Shown: piece by piece, positions 17,250 to 26,285 of the stretch
Layout of the letters: the number at the start of each line of letters is the position of its first letter
Numbering within the stretch: the stretch's first letter is position 1
Assembly (NCBI GenBank): GCA_022843385.1
Contig: JALHNT010000025.1
Span: 1-64,000, forward strand
Length of the DNA: 64,000 nucleotides
Reading direction: 5' to 3'
DNA from: Anaerolineae bacterium
GTDB lineage: Bacteria > Chloroflexota > Anaerolineae > Aggregatilineales > Phototrophicaceae
Made by a program: the position numbers and the translations under genes
The notes under the pieces: model-generated
What the model was told of the DNA's origin: nothing
The model's database searches: none
The model's input: only the letters and a program-made list of their open reading frames with translations

Positions 17250-17625
17250 CATATCACAGGTCAATTGTTAAGTTTGGGTTACTTGGGTTAAAAGTTATCG
17301 ACAGGCTGTTGTTCAAAACTCGCCGAGTTTTCAACAATTTCAACAGATGACTTTTCGACAGGCTCCGACTTGGGAAATCGGTCTGTGTCCAATTGGGATA
17401 CATATGAACACCCCCAGGGGAGTTATGAACAGGTTTTAGACAATTTGGGTAATGTTTTCGACAGGTTTTCGACAGGCGCATTTGTTCGGGTGACTGATTC
17501 TTGGAATAATGTGGGTTAAGGGAACGTTTGTTTGGTTGGGAAACCGTCATTAACCCAAGCCGATTTGGGTTAACATAACCCCTTTCATCGTATCCCAACC
17601 AGCGCTCCAGCGCTCTTGGGATAAT
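17250..17625. repeat. Two interleaved repeat families in A+T-rich intergenic DNA
   Basis: The gene-free stretch 17023-17705 is A+T-rich. Repeat A, GTTWTCGACAGG, occurs at 17294, 17351, 17422 (GTTATGAACAGG), 17433 (GTTTTAGACAAT, degenerate), 17454 and 17465, all on the plus strand; the last four start 11, 21 and 11 bases apart. Repeat B, TTGGGTTAA, occurs at about 17274, 17283, 17445 and 17512, plus a perfect inverted pair at 17550-17558 / 17565-17573. A hairpin TATCCCAA / TTGGGATA (17591-17623) closes the array. Repeat A resembles a DnaA box (TTATNCACA) with one mismatch. Genes on the left run mostly leftward and the next genes on the right run rightward. Confidence 0.65.
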
Positions 17626-17705
17626 CCTTTGGATATAGGCTGATACCCTGCTTCGGGATTACCATCGTCCAGAGGTCTGATCCTGAAGCAAAAGCGGGGG
17701 GCCGT

Positions 17706-18404
17706 ATGGCAGTAAAATCACGTGAGCAGCATCGCACCGGGCGTATTGGCTGGCTGCGTGCCGCTGTGTTAGGCGCTAATGATGGCATTGTATCGACAGC
17801 CAGTCTGATTGTCGGCGTAGCGGCAGCCAGCGCCGTTCGTGGTGATGTGCTGGTGGCCGGTGTCGCTGGACTGGTGGCGGGGGCGATGTCGATGGCGGCG
17901 GGCGAGTATGTCTCGGTGAGTTCGCAGTCCGATACCGAGCAGGCTGAACTGGAACGTGAACGGAAGGAATTGGCCGAAGATGGGGACTTTGAGTTAGAGG
18001 AACTGACGGCTATCTATGTTGGGCGGGGCGTCGAACCGGCGCTGGCGAGGCAGGTGGCTGAACAACTGACCAAACATGATGCGCTGGGGGTTCATGCCCG
18101 TGATGAGCTGGGTATTTCAGAAACCATGATCGCCCGACCGGTACAGGCCGCCTTTGCTTCAGCCGGTTCATTTGCGGTGGGCGCGGCGCTGCCGCTCATC
18201 ACGGTTCTGCTGGTGCCGGAAAACAGCATCGTAATCGCGGTTATCGTCATGGCATTGATCTTTCTGGCGCTGCTGGGGGCGCTATCGGCCCAGGTGGGCG
18301 GCGCGCCGATCCTCAAATCGACCATTCGGGTGACTTTCTGGGGAGCTTTGGCGATGGGGTTAACCGCCCTGGTCGGTTCGGCCTTTGGAACCAGCGTTTC
18401 CTGA
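17706..18404 (+). CDS. VIT1/CCC1-family (DUF125) membrane transporter
   Basis: A 232-residue membrane protein of the vacuolar iron transporter family, which exports Fe2+ or Mn2+ from the cytoplasm. Family signatures are ANDGIVSTASLIVGVAAAS in helix 1, LVAGAMSMAAGEYVSVSSQ in helix 2, and the acidic cytosolic segment TEQAELERERKELAEDG to about residue 135, which binds metal in homologues. Three C-terminal helices follow (FASAGSFAVGAALPLIT onward). An ATG at 17706 follows a purine-rich GCGGGGGG segment. The gene stands next to the repeat-rich region, with no obvious Fur box. Confidence 0.9.
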   Translation: MAVKSREQHRTGRIGWLRAAVLGANDGIVSTASLIVGVAAASAVRGDVLVAGVAGLVAGAMSMAAGEYVSVSSQSDTEQAELERERKELAEDGDFELEELTAIYVGRGVEPALARQVAEQLTKHDALGVHARDELGISETMIARPVQAAFASAGSFAVGAALPLITVLLVPENSIVIAVIVMALIFLALLGALSAQVGGAPILKSTIRVTFWGALAMGLTALVGSAFGTSVS

Positions 18405-18471
18405 GGACATGAAAGTTGAGTCTGCCGGCTCGTGTTTGAAAGCATCGGATCGTTTTTATGAGGTGAACCAC

Positions 18472-21141
18472 ATGACTTCACAAATAGCTGCTTATCCACT
18501 GGATGCTGATGGCATGGTTCGTCACTGGCTAGCCTGCGGTGTGCTGGCTTCGCCGCTGACCGGCATCGAGGCGGTGGTACGCCCGACCGGATCACCCTTT
18601 GGTGATGGGCGGCGCTGGATCTTGAACTACTGGGCCTGGGATGAGCGCTCGAAGGCGATCAAGAAACGGCTGTATCAGCAGCTCCCGCCTCTTGATAATC
18701 CGCCGAAGAAAATGCCGGTGCTGCATGGCAAGGGCTTCGCCAAACAGCGGTGGGAGTACGCCGCCGCTGAAGAAGATGGCGCGATTGATTTCAGCCGCTT
18801 CAACTTCACGCCGACGCTGATGCAGGGCTGGCTCTTCGCCGGGCTGCACAGCGAGCAACCGGTCACGCTTCAGGCCGAGCTGCTGACGATTGGCCCGGCG
18901 CGGGTCTTCCTTAATGGCAAGCTGCACACCGATTATGCTGATGCGTTCAGCTATGTCGCTATCCAGCGCATTCCCTTGACGCTGATGCTCAAGGCCGGGC
19001 TGAACTCGCTGTATCTGCACGGCGTCATGCTCGGCTGGCGGGAGGCACGGCTGGCGCTGGGGCTGCGGTTGCTGGATGCGACTGGCATCCAGGTTCATCT
19101 CCCGCTGGGGGGAGTCTCCGCCGAAAACTGGCAGCGGGCTGAACAAGGACTGGCGCATCTGCGGGTGAAACAGTTCGCTTTCCCAACCCTGCCCGGCCAC
19201 ATTGGGTTATCGGATGCGGCGGCTGAACCGTTCACCTTCGAGGCCGAGGTCTCGCTGCCGCTGCCGGAGAATGTCTTCCGTCAACTGGCGCGGCAGGAAA
19301 GCCCGCGCGGCCGGTCGCAGATCACGCTGCATCCGGGTCAGCAGGCCGAGCTGCCGCTGGTCACCGAAGTCACGGCCGGCATGTCCGGGATGCCGGGGGA
19401 GAACAGTCTGCGGCTGACGCTGCGCCCGGCGGATGGGACACCGCTGGCTCTTGAGCGCGACATCTGGGCGGGGAGCAACCGCTTCAGCCACACACCCTAT
19501 GGCGATTACGACTCGCGCCGCCGGGAAGCGCTGGAGCATCTGGCGCGGATGCCCTACGACATCCCGGCAGCAATGGCCGCCCTCGAACTGCGGCAGATCA
19601 AACGGGTGCCGTCGGAGGCGGTGGGGCTGGCCTGTCATTTTATGGAGCATCGCTATGACTGCGCCGATTTCTACGCCATCGGTCTGCTGGCGCTGCTGCA
19701 TCGCTTCGGCAAAAAAGCGTTGAAGCCGATGGATTATCGCCGCATCGAGAGCGCCTTTCACGGCTTCAAGTTCTGGCTGGATGAGCCGGGGCTGGATGCC
19801 ATGTGCTACTTCACCGAGAACCATCAGGTGTTGTTCCACGTCGCGGCGTATCTGGCCGGGCAGTTGTGGCCGGATGTTGTTTTCCACAACAGCGGTTGGA
19901 CTGGGCGCGAGCAGATGGCGCGCAACCGCCCGCGCATCGAGAACTGGATTCGCCGGCGGCTGCGCGGCAACTTCAGCGAGTGGGACTCGAACGCTTACAT
20001 GACGCTGGATGCCTTCGCCATGCTGGCGCTGGCCGAGTATGCCCAGTCGCCCGGCCTGCGCGGGCTGGCGACCCGGCTGCTGGATAAGCTGTTCTTCCTG
20101 CTGGCCTGCCAGTCGTTTCGCGGCGTACACGGCAGCACACACGGACGCTGTTATGTGACTACGCTCAAGTCGGCGCGGGTCGAGAATACCTCCAGCCTCC
20201 AGCGCATCGCCTGGGGCATGGGTCTGTTCAACGGCGAAACCCGCGCCACCGGTCTGCTGGCGCTGGCGCAACATTACCGGGTGCCGGAGGTGATCCAGCG
20301 CGTCGGAGCCGATGTCGAGGCGGTGGTGCTGACCCGCGCCCGTTCCCGCGCCCAGTTCCGGCTGGAGTACGACATGCGCGACGACGAGTGGGATGTCCGC
20401 ACCCTGACCTACCGCGCCCCGGAGGTGATGCTCTCGGCGGCGCTGGATTATCGCCCCGGCGAGTTCGGCATCCAGGAGCATCTGTGGCAGGCGACGCTGG
20501 GGCCGGAAGCGGTGGTCTTCACCACCTATCCCGGCAACAGTCAGGAACACGGCAATGCCCGCCCCAACTTCTGGGCGGGGTCGGCTCGGCTGCCGCGCGT
20601 CGCCCAGCACGAGCGCACGGTGATCTGCCTGTATCGGCTTGAGCTGGGGGTGGGCATGGGCTTCACCCACGCCTATTTCCCCACTGTGTTGTTCGATGAA
20701 TACCGCCTGGCCGGACAATGGGCATTTGCTCGCAGTGGGCAGGGCTATGTGACGCTGTGGGGCGATGGTGCGCTGCGCCTGACCGAGGACGGACGCCACG
20801 CCGGGCAGGAACTCCGCAGCGACGGCGCGGGGGAAGCCTGGCTGTGTCAGGTGGGGCGGGCGGCGGAGGACGGCTCGTTCGTCGATTTCTGTGACCGGGT
20901 GATGGCTCACGCGCCACAAGGGGATCGGGCGGAACTGCGCTGGACGACGCCGACGGGCGAGGCGCTGGCCTTCGGTTGGGCGGGCGCGCTGCGGGTCAAC
21001 GGTCAGCCGGTGGATTGGGAGGCGTATCCGCACTATGAGAATGCCTACACTCAGACGCCGATGGCGGCTAACCGGATGACGATCCGCCTGGGCGACCAGC
21101 AGCACACGATTGACCTGGGCGGGAAGCGCAGCACGGGGTGA
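18472..21141 (+). CDS. Large uncharacterised protein, probable (alpha/alpha) toroid
   Basis: The ATG at 18472 has GAGGTGA six bases upstream; upstream codons to 18385 overlap the transporter and are unlikely. The 889-residue product has no signal peptide or membrane helix. The first third is beta-rich (ARVFLNGKLHTDY, LTLMLKAGLNSLYLHGVMLG), resembling a jelly-roll found in glycan enzymes. Residues about 370-720 are helical, with DAMCYFTENHQVLFHVAAY, WDSNAYMTLDAFAMLALAEY and HGSTHGRCY, as in heparinase/GH-type toroids. The C-terminus is beta-rich again. A carbohydrate-active or lyase-like role is inference; no catalytic assignment is made. Confidence 0.6.
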   Translation: MTSQIAAYPLDADGMVRHWLACGVLASPLTGIEAVVRPTGSPFGDGRRWILNYWAWDERSKAIKKRLYQQLPPLDNPPKKMPVLHGKGFAKQRWEYAAAEEDGAIDFSRFNFTPTLMQGWLFAGLHSEQPVTLQAELLTIGPARVFLNGKLHTDYADAFSYVAIQRIPLTLMLKAGLNSLYLHGVMLGWREARLALGLRLLDATGIQVHLPLGGVSAENWQRAEQGLAHLRVKQFAFPTLPGHIGLSDAAAEPFTFEAEVSLPLPENVFRQLARQESPRGRSQITLHPGQQAELPLVTEVTAGMSGMPGENSLRLTLRPADGTPLALERDIWAGSNRFSHTPYGDYDSRRREALEHLARMPYDIPAAMAALELRQIKRVPSEAVGLACHFMEHRYDCADFYAIGLLALLHRFGKKALKPMDYRRIESAFHGFKFWLDEPGLDAMCYFTENHQVLFHVAAYLAGQLWPDVVFHNSGWTGREQMARNRPRIENWIRRRLRGNFSEWDSNAYMTLDAFAMLALAEYAQSPGLRGLATRLLDKLFFLLACQSFRGVHGSTHGRCYVTTLKSARVENTSSLQRIAWGMGLFNGETRATGLLALAQHYRVPEVIQRVGADVEAVVLTRARSRAQFRLEYDMRDDEWDVRTLTYRAPEVMLSAALDYRPGEFGIQEHLWQATLGPEAVVFTTYPGNSQEHGNARPNFWAGSARLPRVAQHERTVICLYRLELGVGMGFTHAYFPTVLFDEYRLAGQWAFARSGQGYVTLWGDGALRLTEDGRHAGQELRSDGAGEAWLCQVGRAAEDGSFVDFCDRVMAHAPQGDRAELRWTTPTGEALAFGWAGALRVNGQPVDWEAYPHYENAYTQTPMAANRMTIRLGDQQHTIDLGGKRSTG

Positions 21142-21416
21142 GGTGAGCTGAGTCAGCACCAAGAAAGAAGAAGAACCGACCACAGAGTGACGATGACTTA
21201 GCGACACACTGAAGGATGAAAATGAAGGAGGTGGGACGTATACCCGAAGGGGCTGGTTTAAAGGTCGTTGTTTCTAGTTCCATGAAGACGCCACAGAGTG
21301 AGACTACGGGACAGACAGGCATACCGAATTGTACCATCTGAAGTGATGAGTACGCAGAGCAGAGTCTTGAACGACGCCGTTCCGAGCCAGTCCATTTGAG
21401 ACTGAAGGAGAAGGCG

Positions 21417-21700
21417 ATGGAAGTATGGCATAGCCATTGTGCGGGATTGGATGTCCACAAGAAGACGGTATTTGCTTGTCGGATGTACCCGGATAGTCAG
21501 GCACAAGTCGTCGTGCAGGTGCCGAACTTCCGCACCTGCATCGGAGAGTTACTGGCGCTGAGTGACTGGCTGCGGGAGGTCGGCGTCACCCATGTGGCGA
21601 TGGAGAGTACCGGCGAGTACTGGAAGGACAGTTTGAACTGGTGCTTGTCAATGCCCATCATCTGAAGGCCGTCCCTGGGCGCAAGACCGAACGTAAGGAG
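21417..21700 (+). pseudogene. IS110-family transposase 5' remnant
   Basis: The ATG at 21417, preceded by AAGGAGAAGG, starts MEVWHSHCAGLDVHKKTVFA, the DEDD-type RuvC-like N-terminus of IS110 transposases. FRTCIGELLALSDWLREVG and VAMESTGEYWK follow as expected. The text then shifts frame after EYWK: FELVLVNAHHLKAVPGRKT continues in a second frame at about 21634-21690, and the remaining two thirds of the transposase are absent. A short deletion at the shift and a large one after GRKT explain this. The IS110-type leader region lies at 21142-21416. Confidence 0.85.
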
Positions 21701-21706
21701 GAGCAT

Positions 21707-22204
21707 ATGGGTTTACCCGCCTTGACCGATTGGGATGCCACCCGCCGGGCGCTGCACCAGGCGGCTCAGGTGGTGGGGGCTGTGCGCCAGACCTTGTGTG
21801 AGCCGTTGCCGAACAACGCCCATCTAGGCTTGTTCGTGTCCAAAAAAGGTCTCACTACTGGCAGGTTGGGTTTCTTCAATGGTCCGATCCAGCTTGACCT
21901 GGATTTTGAACAGGTGTCGTTCCTATGGTTCGCGCGTGGCTTCGACGAAGGGCATGACCCGCATCTCAACATCGGTTTCTCGCCCGGCAGCGCCGGACTG
22001 CCCCGTCCGTATGTCTATCTGTATGCCTCTCCGCTGCCACCCCGCTTCTTTGACCTGCGGCTGCCCATCGGTGCGCATTACTGGCGCGAGGGCTGGAATG
22101 GCATCATCATCCATTACGACTGGCTGGCGAACCAACCAGAGGCAGAGCTGGAAGAAATTCTGCTCAGGCTGCACGCCATGATCGCGCCAATGATGGTAGA
22201 ATGA
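21707..22204 (+). CDS. DUF5996 family protein
   Basis: The ATG at 21707 has a strong AAGGAGGAG ribosome site, which itself abuts the IS110 remnant. The 165-residue protein opens GLPALTDWDATRRALHQAAQ, then VGAVRQTLCEPLPNNAHLGL and VSKKGLTTGRLGFFNG, matching the DUF5996 pattern. Later marks are HDPHLNIGFSPGSAG, PYVYLYASPLPP and WREGWNGIIIHYDWL. Soluble and cytosolic, of unknown function. The promoter may have been replaced by IS110 sequence. A hairpin follows at 22217-22235. Confidence 0.8.
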   Translation: MGLPALTDWDATRRALHQAAQVVGAVRQTLCEPLPNNAHLGLFVSKKGLTTGRLGFFNGPIQLDLDFEQVSFLWFARGFDEGHDPHLNIGFSPGSAGLPRPYVYLYASPLPPRFFDLRLPIGAHYWREGWNGIIIHYDWLANQPEAELEEILLRLHAMIAPMMVE

Positions 22205-22216
22205 ACACCATACCCC

Positions 22217-22235
22217 CTGCTTCTGGGGGAAGCAG
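22217..22235 (+). terminator. Hairpin after the DUF5996 gene
   Basis: CTGCTTC / GAAGCAG with a 5-base TGGGG loop lies 12 bases past the stop codon, followed a few bases on by GGGTTTTCTG. It is a modest Rho-independent terminator. Confidence 0.55.
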
Positions 22236-22279
22236 ATGCGGGTTTTCTGTGTAAGCTGAGGGTTGGAGAAAACAAACGA

Positions 22280-22735
22280 ATGGACAACTCAGCGACGATG
22301 ATTGCCATAATTGTGGCAGTAGTCTGTATTCTGATCCTGCTGGCTGGCTTTCTGCTCATCATGGTCATGCGCATGAGCATCTTCGGCCTTGCCAACATGC
22401 TGCTGCGCATGGTCACCAGCCCGCCAGAAGAACGCGATGCCTTCATGGAAGCGCGGTCACAAGGGGCAGCCCGCACCACTGGCGGACGGCGCGATCTGCG
22501 CGCACAGGCCAACGCGGTTGACTTCGATAGCCTGGTGGCGCAGAAACGTGGCGAAGACACACCTTCGATCCGCACCCAGCCGCTCGTCCCACCGACAAGC
22601 TCCACCCTCGATGCTCAGAGCGCACCCCCGGCGGCAGAGACCGGGCGGCGGTCGCGCCGGCGTCGGAGTGATCTGGAGGAAGATGGTCTGCTGGATGGCT
22701 TCATGCCCGATGACAACGATCCGGGGCTGCTTTAG
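22280..22735 (+). CDS. Single-pass membrane protein of unknown function
   Basis: A 151-residue protein with one long N-terminal membrane segment (MIAIIVAVVCILILLAGFLL, then IMVMRM). A short helical stretch follows (FGLANMLLRMVTSPPEERDAF), then a hydrophilic tail that is disordered-looking, with TGRRSRRRRSDLEEDGLL near the end. No catalytic motif is seen. The cytoplasmic Arg-rich and acidic patches suggest a scaffold or anchor. It overlaps the convergent DUF6714-like gene by four bases. Confidence 0.65.
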   Translation: MDNSATMIAIIVAVVCILILLAGFLLIMVMRMSIFGLANMLLRMVTSPPEERDAFMEARSQGAARTTGGRRDLRAQANAVDFDSLVAQKRGEDTPSIRTQPLVPPTSSTLDAQSAPPAAETGRRSRRRRSDLEEDGLLDGFMPDDNDPGLL

Positions 22736-23250
22736 CGCGTCTTCCAGAATTCCAGCGCGCGGTTCAGGTGGCGATGGGCGCGGGTGTTGTTGGGGTATAA
22801 ACGTCGATAGGACTCAAGAAAAACCCGGATGGCTGCGCGTTCCTTGCCAGTGAAGGCGCTCACGCGCGCCAGGAAATCCTGTACCTTCTCATACTTCTGC
22901 GTATCCAACTGCTTTTCTACTAACTGCGACACCATGTTAGCGTCAGGCGGCGTCAGGCTGTGGATCACATTGATCGGCATGGTACCAACGTGATCATGAT
23001 GCTGTAACACAGCGGTCATGAAAGCCGGCAGATAAAAGCGGAAGGCTTCCGGCGTCAGCACTGGCAGATCAACATGATGATAGGTGAGTTGATTGACCGA
23101 AAGATGCTGCCATGATTTGCCACGGAATGCCTGGCGCACTTCCTCACCAGCCTGACCCGATTTAACAATGCGAGCGTCACCTGGATAGGGCGTATCGGCG
23201 AAGGCATCTTCGATCTGACGAGCGATGATATGATTGAGCGACGCAACCAT
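22732..23250 (-). CDS. DUF6714-like protein, copy 1
   Basis: A 172-residue cytosolic protein. It shares with the next gene the pattern IEDAFADTPYPGD, FRGKSWQHLSVNQL, LPVLTPEAFRFYLPAFM, then a segment ending SLTPPD, and a C-terminal helix with AIRVFLESYRRLYP. This fits the DUF6714 family as I remember it; the assignment is unverified. The function is unknown. The two copies are moderately diverged (shared motifs, roughly a third identical by eye), so the duplication is old. They lie in tandem with about 155 bases between. Confidence 0.65.
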   Translation of the reverse strand: MVASLNHIIARQIEDAFADTPYPGDARIVKSGQAGEEVRQAFRGKSWQHLSVNQLTYHHVDLPVLTPEAFRFYLPAFMTAVLQHHDHVGTMPINVIHSLTPPDANMVSQLVEKQLDTQKYEKVQDFLARVSAFTGKERAAIRVFLESYRRLYPNNTRAHRHLNRALEFWKTR

Positions 23251-23405
23251 GAGCTTCCCTTTTGCCGAGTTTTACTGTGATGGGGATTACAATTTCTTTA
23301 CAATCTTGAGTGTACCTCAATGTTTCTGTTACAAGCATTGAGAATTGTGCCTGTAATAGAGGAATAAAGTCGTCCTCATCATTCACTCATAATCTGGAGG
23401 GTAGC

Positions 23406-23912
23406 TCAGGCGCGCTGCCAGAAGGCGATGGTTTGGCGATTCAGATCGATGTCATACACCAGCGGTACCTCGGCATAAAGGATGGCAAAAGCGCGCAGGA
23501 AAGCCAGCACAGCAGCTTTTTCTTCAGCGCTATAAGCAGCAGCCCGACGGGAGAAATAGTCGTTGTATTCCCCGGCCTGATAATTGTGGATGTGTTCTTC
23601 CCGCTGGGGAGTCAGGCTGAAGATCAGGTTATCACTCAGGCTTTCCACTTCATTCGGATGATAGAGCGCCGCCAGCATGAACACCGGCGAATAAAAGCGG
23701 AAGGTCTCTGGTGTGAGCAGGAAAATTTCCCAGCGATGCGCATAGAGCACTTCCAGCGGGACTTCGCGCCAATGCTTGCCGCGCAGATCATCGGCCAGCG
23801 AATGACCGTAACGGGCATAGACTGCTACCTTGTCATCGCCGGGATAAGGTGTCTGGGCAAAAGCGGTTTCAATCTGCTGGGCGGTTTGTTGTCGAAGTTC
23901 GTCAGCGTTCAT
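23406..23912 (-). CDS. DUF6714-like protein, copy 2
   Basis: A 168-residue paralogue of the preceding gene: IETAFAQTPYPGDDKV, LRGKHWREVPLEVLYAHR, IFLLTPETFRFYSPVFM, DNLIFSLTPQREEHI, and EEKAAVLAFLRAFAILY. It has no signal peptide or membrane helix. The conserved TPYPGD and LTPExFRFY blocks are the most likely functional residues. It is transcribed toward copy 1, probably from the short divergent promoter region it shares with dnaX. Confidence 0.65.
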   Translation of the reverse strand: MNADELRQQTAQQIETAFAQTPYPGDDKVAVYARYGHSLADDLRGKHWREVPLEVLYAHRWEIFLLTPETFRFYSPVFMLAALYHPNEVESLSDNLIFSLTPQREEHIHNYQAGEYNDYFSRRAAAYSAEEKAAVLAFLRAFAILYAEVPLVYDIDLNRQTIAFWQRA

Positions 23913-24156
23913 TGCGCGTCCTGTTATCCTGTGTCATCATCGCCAAAGCCTCTATGATATGCCAGATGCGGCTGATTTGCCCATCGGTCGCATCCCTGAT
24001 TGGGCACCGGAAATTTCACTCATCGAAAACAGAGCGTCACACTTAAGCATCGAGCCTGGGATTACCTCATTCCTTCACACACCCTCGCGTAATTCGGACG
24101 TTGTATTGCCGGAGTGGAACGCCCATGCTAGACTCGTTGGCTGGAGGTAATGCACC

Positions 24157-25743
24157 GTGCCGAAACAAGCCCTGTATCTGAAGTGGCGTCCCTCGACCTT
24201 TGATGACATGATTGGGCAGGAGCATATCGTCCGTGTCCTGCGTAATTCGCTCAAAGCCGGGCGCATCCGCCATGCCTATCTCTTCAGCGGCCCGCGCGGC
24301 ACCGGCAAGACCACCTCGGCGCGGCTGCTGGCGAAAGCCCTCAACTGCCACGATGCCGACCCGGATCGCCGTCCGTGCAATGTCTGCCCGGCCTGCGTCG
24401 CGGTCAATGAAGGCCGCTATCTCGACCTGATCGAAATCGACGCCGCCACCCATACCGGCGTGGACGATGTGCGCGACCTGCGCGATAAGATCGCCTTTGC
24501 CCCCGGCGAGGGCAAGTACAAGGTCTATATCATCGACGAGGTGCATCGCTTCACCGGCAATGCCTTCGACGCCCTGCTCAAGACGCTGGAAGAACCCCCG
24601 CCGCATGCCGTGTTTGTGCTGGCGACCACCGAAATCGATAAGGTTCCGGCGACCATCAAGAGCCGCTGCCTGCCCTTTGAATTCCGCCGCGTCTCGCTGC
24701 AAGAGGTGACTGATCGGCTGGAAGCGATAGCCCAGTCCGAAGGCATCAACATCGAACGGAGTGCGTTGGAAGTGGTGGCGCGACACGGCACCGGCAGCGT
24801 CCGCGACAGCATCAGCCTGCTCGACCAGATCATCTCCGACCCTGAAGAATTCATCACGCTGGAGACGGTGCAGCGCGTGCTGGGGACGGCCAACATGGCG
24901 GCGGTCAAGGAACTGGTGAGTGCGCTGATCGATGACGACGCGGCGCGTGGGCTGCACATCATCGCCGACGCCGTCGATCATGGTGCCGACCCACGTCAGT
25001 TCGGTGAGCAGGTGGTGGAACATCTGCGGGCGGTGCTGCTCACCCAGACCAGCAGCGCCGATCTGGTGGAAGCCTCGCGCGAAGATCAATCGATGTATCA
25101 GGATCAGGCCGTGCTGATCACCCGCCCGCGCTTGTTGGGGGCGATCAAGGCCTTCAATGAAGCCGTGAACACCTATCGCGGGGGCTGGCAGCCACAGTTG
25201 GCACTGGAGATCGCGCTGATGGACAGCCTGCGCGTGCCGGAAAGCGATGCCCCGCCGGAAGACCTGATGGCGCGTTATCTGGCCGCTGCGCAACCGGCTA
25301 TGTCGCCGGCAGCACCGCTGCCCCCGCCGCCAGTGCAACTTCCGCCGGGTGCACCACCGTTGATCGAGGCGTCGCTCATCCGCGAAAAGTGGAATATCCT
25401 GCTCAAGGCCTTGTATCGCTACAGCAAGACCGGCCCGGATGTACTGCAATATTTCCGCGTGGTGCGCGTTGATGGCGCGACGGTGTTTCTGGGCACGGAT
25501 AACCAGTTGTATTTCGAGCGCTTGCAGCAGCCGGAGAAACTTCAGGTGATCGAGCGGGTGCTGTACGAAGTGCATCGCCAGCGCCTGTACGTCAAGGTGC
25601 TGCTGGTGGCGACGGGTGACATGGCCGAGCCGATGATCGCCAATGCGCCGCCGGGCGTTGACCCCAACGATCCCCTCCTGTCGATGGGGGCGGAGCTGGG
25701 CGCGACTATCACCCCAACCGAACCGCGTTCGCAGGATGGCTAG
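24157..25743 (+). CDS. dnaX: DNA polymerase III subunit gamma/tau
   Basis: The clamp-loader ATPase that drives sliding-clamp loading at the replication fork. The GTG at 24157 has GGAGGT eight bases upstream and gives MPKQALYLKWRPSTFDD, a standard start. AAA+ marks are GPRGTGKT (45-52), zinc-module cysteines C64, C74, C77 and C80, DEVH (127-130), sensor 1 LATTEIDKVP and the SRC arginine finger (169-171). A Pro-rich linker near 390-410 leads to a tau-like C-terminal domain, giving 528 residues. The ybaB gene follows by 62 bases, the common dnaX-ybaB-recR order, but recR is absent here. Confidence 0.97.
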   Translation: MPKQALYLKWRPSTFDDMIGQEHIVRVLRNSLKAGRIRHAYLFSGPRGTGKTTSARLLAKALNCHDADPDRRPCNVCPACVAVNEGRYLDLIEIDAATHTGVDDVRDLRDKIAFAPGEGKYKVYIIDEVHRFTGNAFDALLKTLEEPPPHAVFVLATTEIDKVPATIKSRCLPFEFRRVSLQEVTDRLEAIAQSEGINIERSALEVVARHGTGSVRDSISLLDQIISDPEEFITLETVQRVLGTANMAAVKELVSALIDDDAARGLHIIADAVDHGADPRQFGEQVVEHLRAVLLTQTSSADLVEASREDQSMYQDQAVLITRPRLLGAIKAFNEAVNTYRGGWQPQLALEIALMDSLRVPESDAPPEDLMARYLAAAQPAMSPAAPLPPPPVQLPPGAPPLIEASLIREKWNILLKALYRYSKTGPDVLQYFRVVRVDGATVFLGTDNQLYFERLQQPEKLQVIERVLYEVHRQRLYVKVLLVATGDMAEPMIANAPPGVDPNDPLLSMGAELGATITPTEPRSQDG

Positions 25744-25805
25744 ACCAGTTGGCTAGAATGCATTAGACTCAGTCAATCGTGTGACAGTATCGAGGAGATG
25801 ACAGC

Positions 25806-26198
25806 ATGTCAAAAGGCAAGCGTGGCGGATTTGGCGGTGGGATGCCCGGCGGGATGCAGGGTGGCATGGGCGGCATGATGCGCCAGATTCAGAAGATGCA
25901 GGAAGATATGGCGGCGGCGCAGGAAGCGCTGGCCCAGGAAACCGTCGAAGTCTCGGTGGGTGGCGGGGCGGTCAAGGTGGTCATCAGCGGTCACCAGCGG
26001 GTGCAGTCGATTGCCATCAACAAAGAAGCGCTCGACACCAGCGATGAAGAATGGCTGGCCGACCTGCAGGAACTACTGGTGCTGGCGATGAACCAGGCCG
26101 TCGAGCAGAGCCAGACGATGGCGGCGCGCCGGATGGAAGGCATCACTGGCGGGCTGGGCGATAACCCCCTCCTCAACAGTCTGATGGGCGGCGGGTAA
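25806..26198 (+). CDS. ybaB: YbaB/EbfC nucleoid-associated protein
   Basis: A 130-residue member of the YbaB/EbfC DNA-binding family, which forms tweezer-like dimers. The core is MMRQIQKMQEDMAAAQEALA, ETVEVSVGGGAVKVVISG, IAINKEALDTSDEEWLADLQ and ELLVLAMNQAVEQSQ. The N-terminus is extended with a Gly/Met-rich run (GGFGGGMPGGMQGGMGGM), longer than usual. An AGGAGATGACAGC site precedes the ATG. It is co-directional with dnaX and closed by a strong terminator. Confidence 0.95.
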   Translation: MSKGKRGGFGGGMPGGMQGGMGGMMRQIQKMQEDMAAAQEALAQETVEVSVGGGAVKVVISGHQRVQSIAINKEALDTSDEEWLADLQELLVLAMNQAVEQSQTMAARRMEGITGGLGDNPLLNSLMGGG

Positions 26199-26230
26199 GG
26201 TCAAGTTACGACATAACGCTGAAACGAATG

Positions 26231-26263
26231 AAAACAGGGAGATGTGTTCTCCCTGTTTTTTTG
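26231..26263 (+). terminator. Rho-independent terminator of dnaX-ybaB
   Basis: AAAACAGGGAGA / TCTCCCTGTTTT with a 5-base TGTGT loop, running into a T-rich tail (TTTTTTTG). It is a canonical strong terminator 33 bases after the ybaB stop codon. Confidence 0.96.
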
Positions 26264-26285
26264 TTTCGCTTGCTGACCCTGAACA

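Noticed and set aside
19207..21207. 666-codon open frame on the minus strand
   Set aside because: Antisense shadow of the GC-rich 889-residue gene: His/Arg/Gln-rich text without domain logic, no ribosome site, while the plus strand has both.
24067..25575. 502-codon minus-strand frame over dnaX
   Set aside because: Shadow of dnaX. The composition is His/Gly/Arg-rich and no motif is present.
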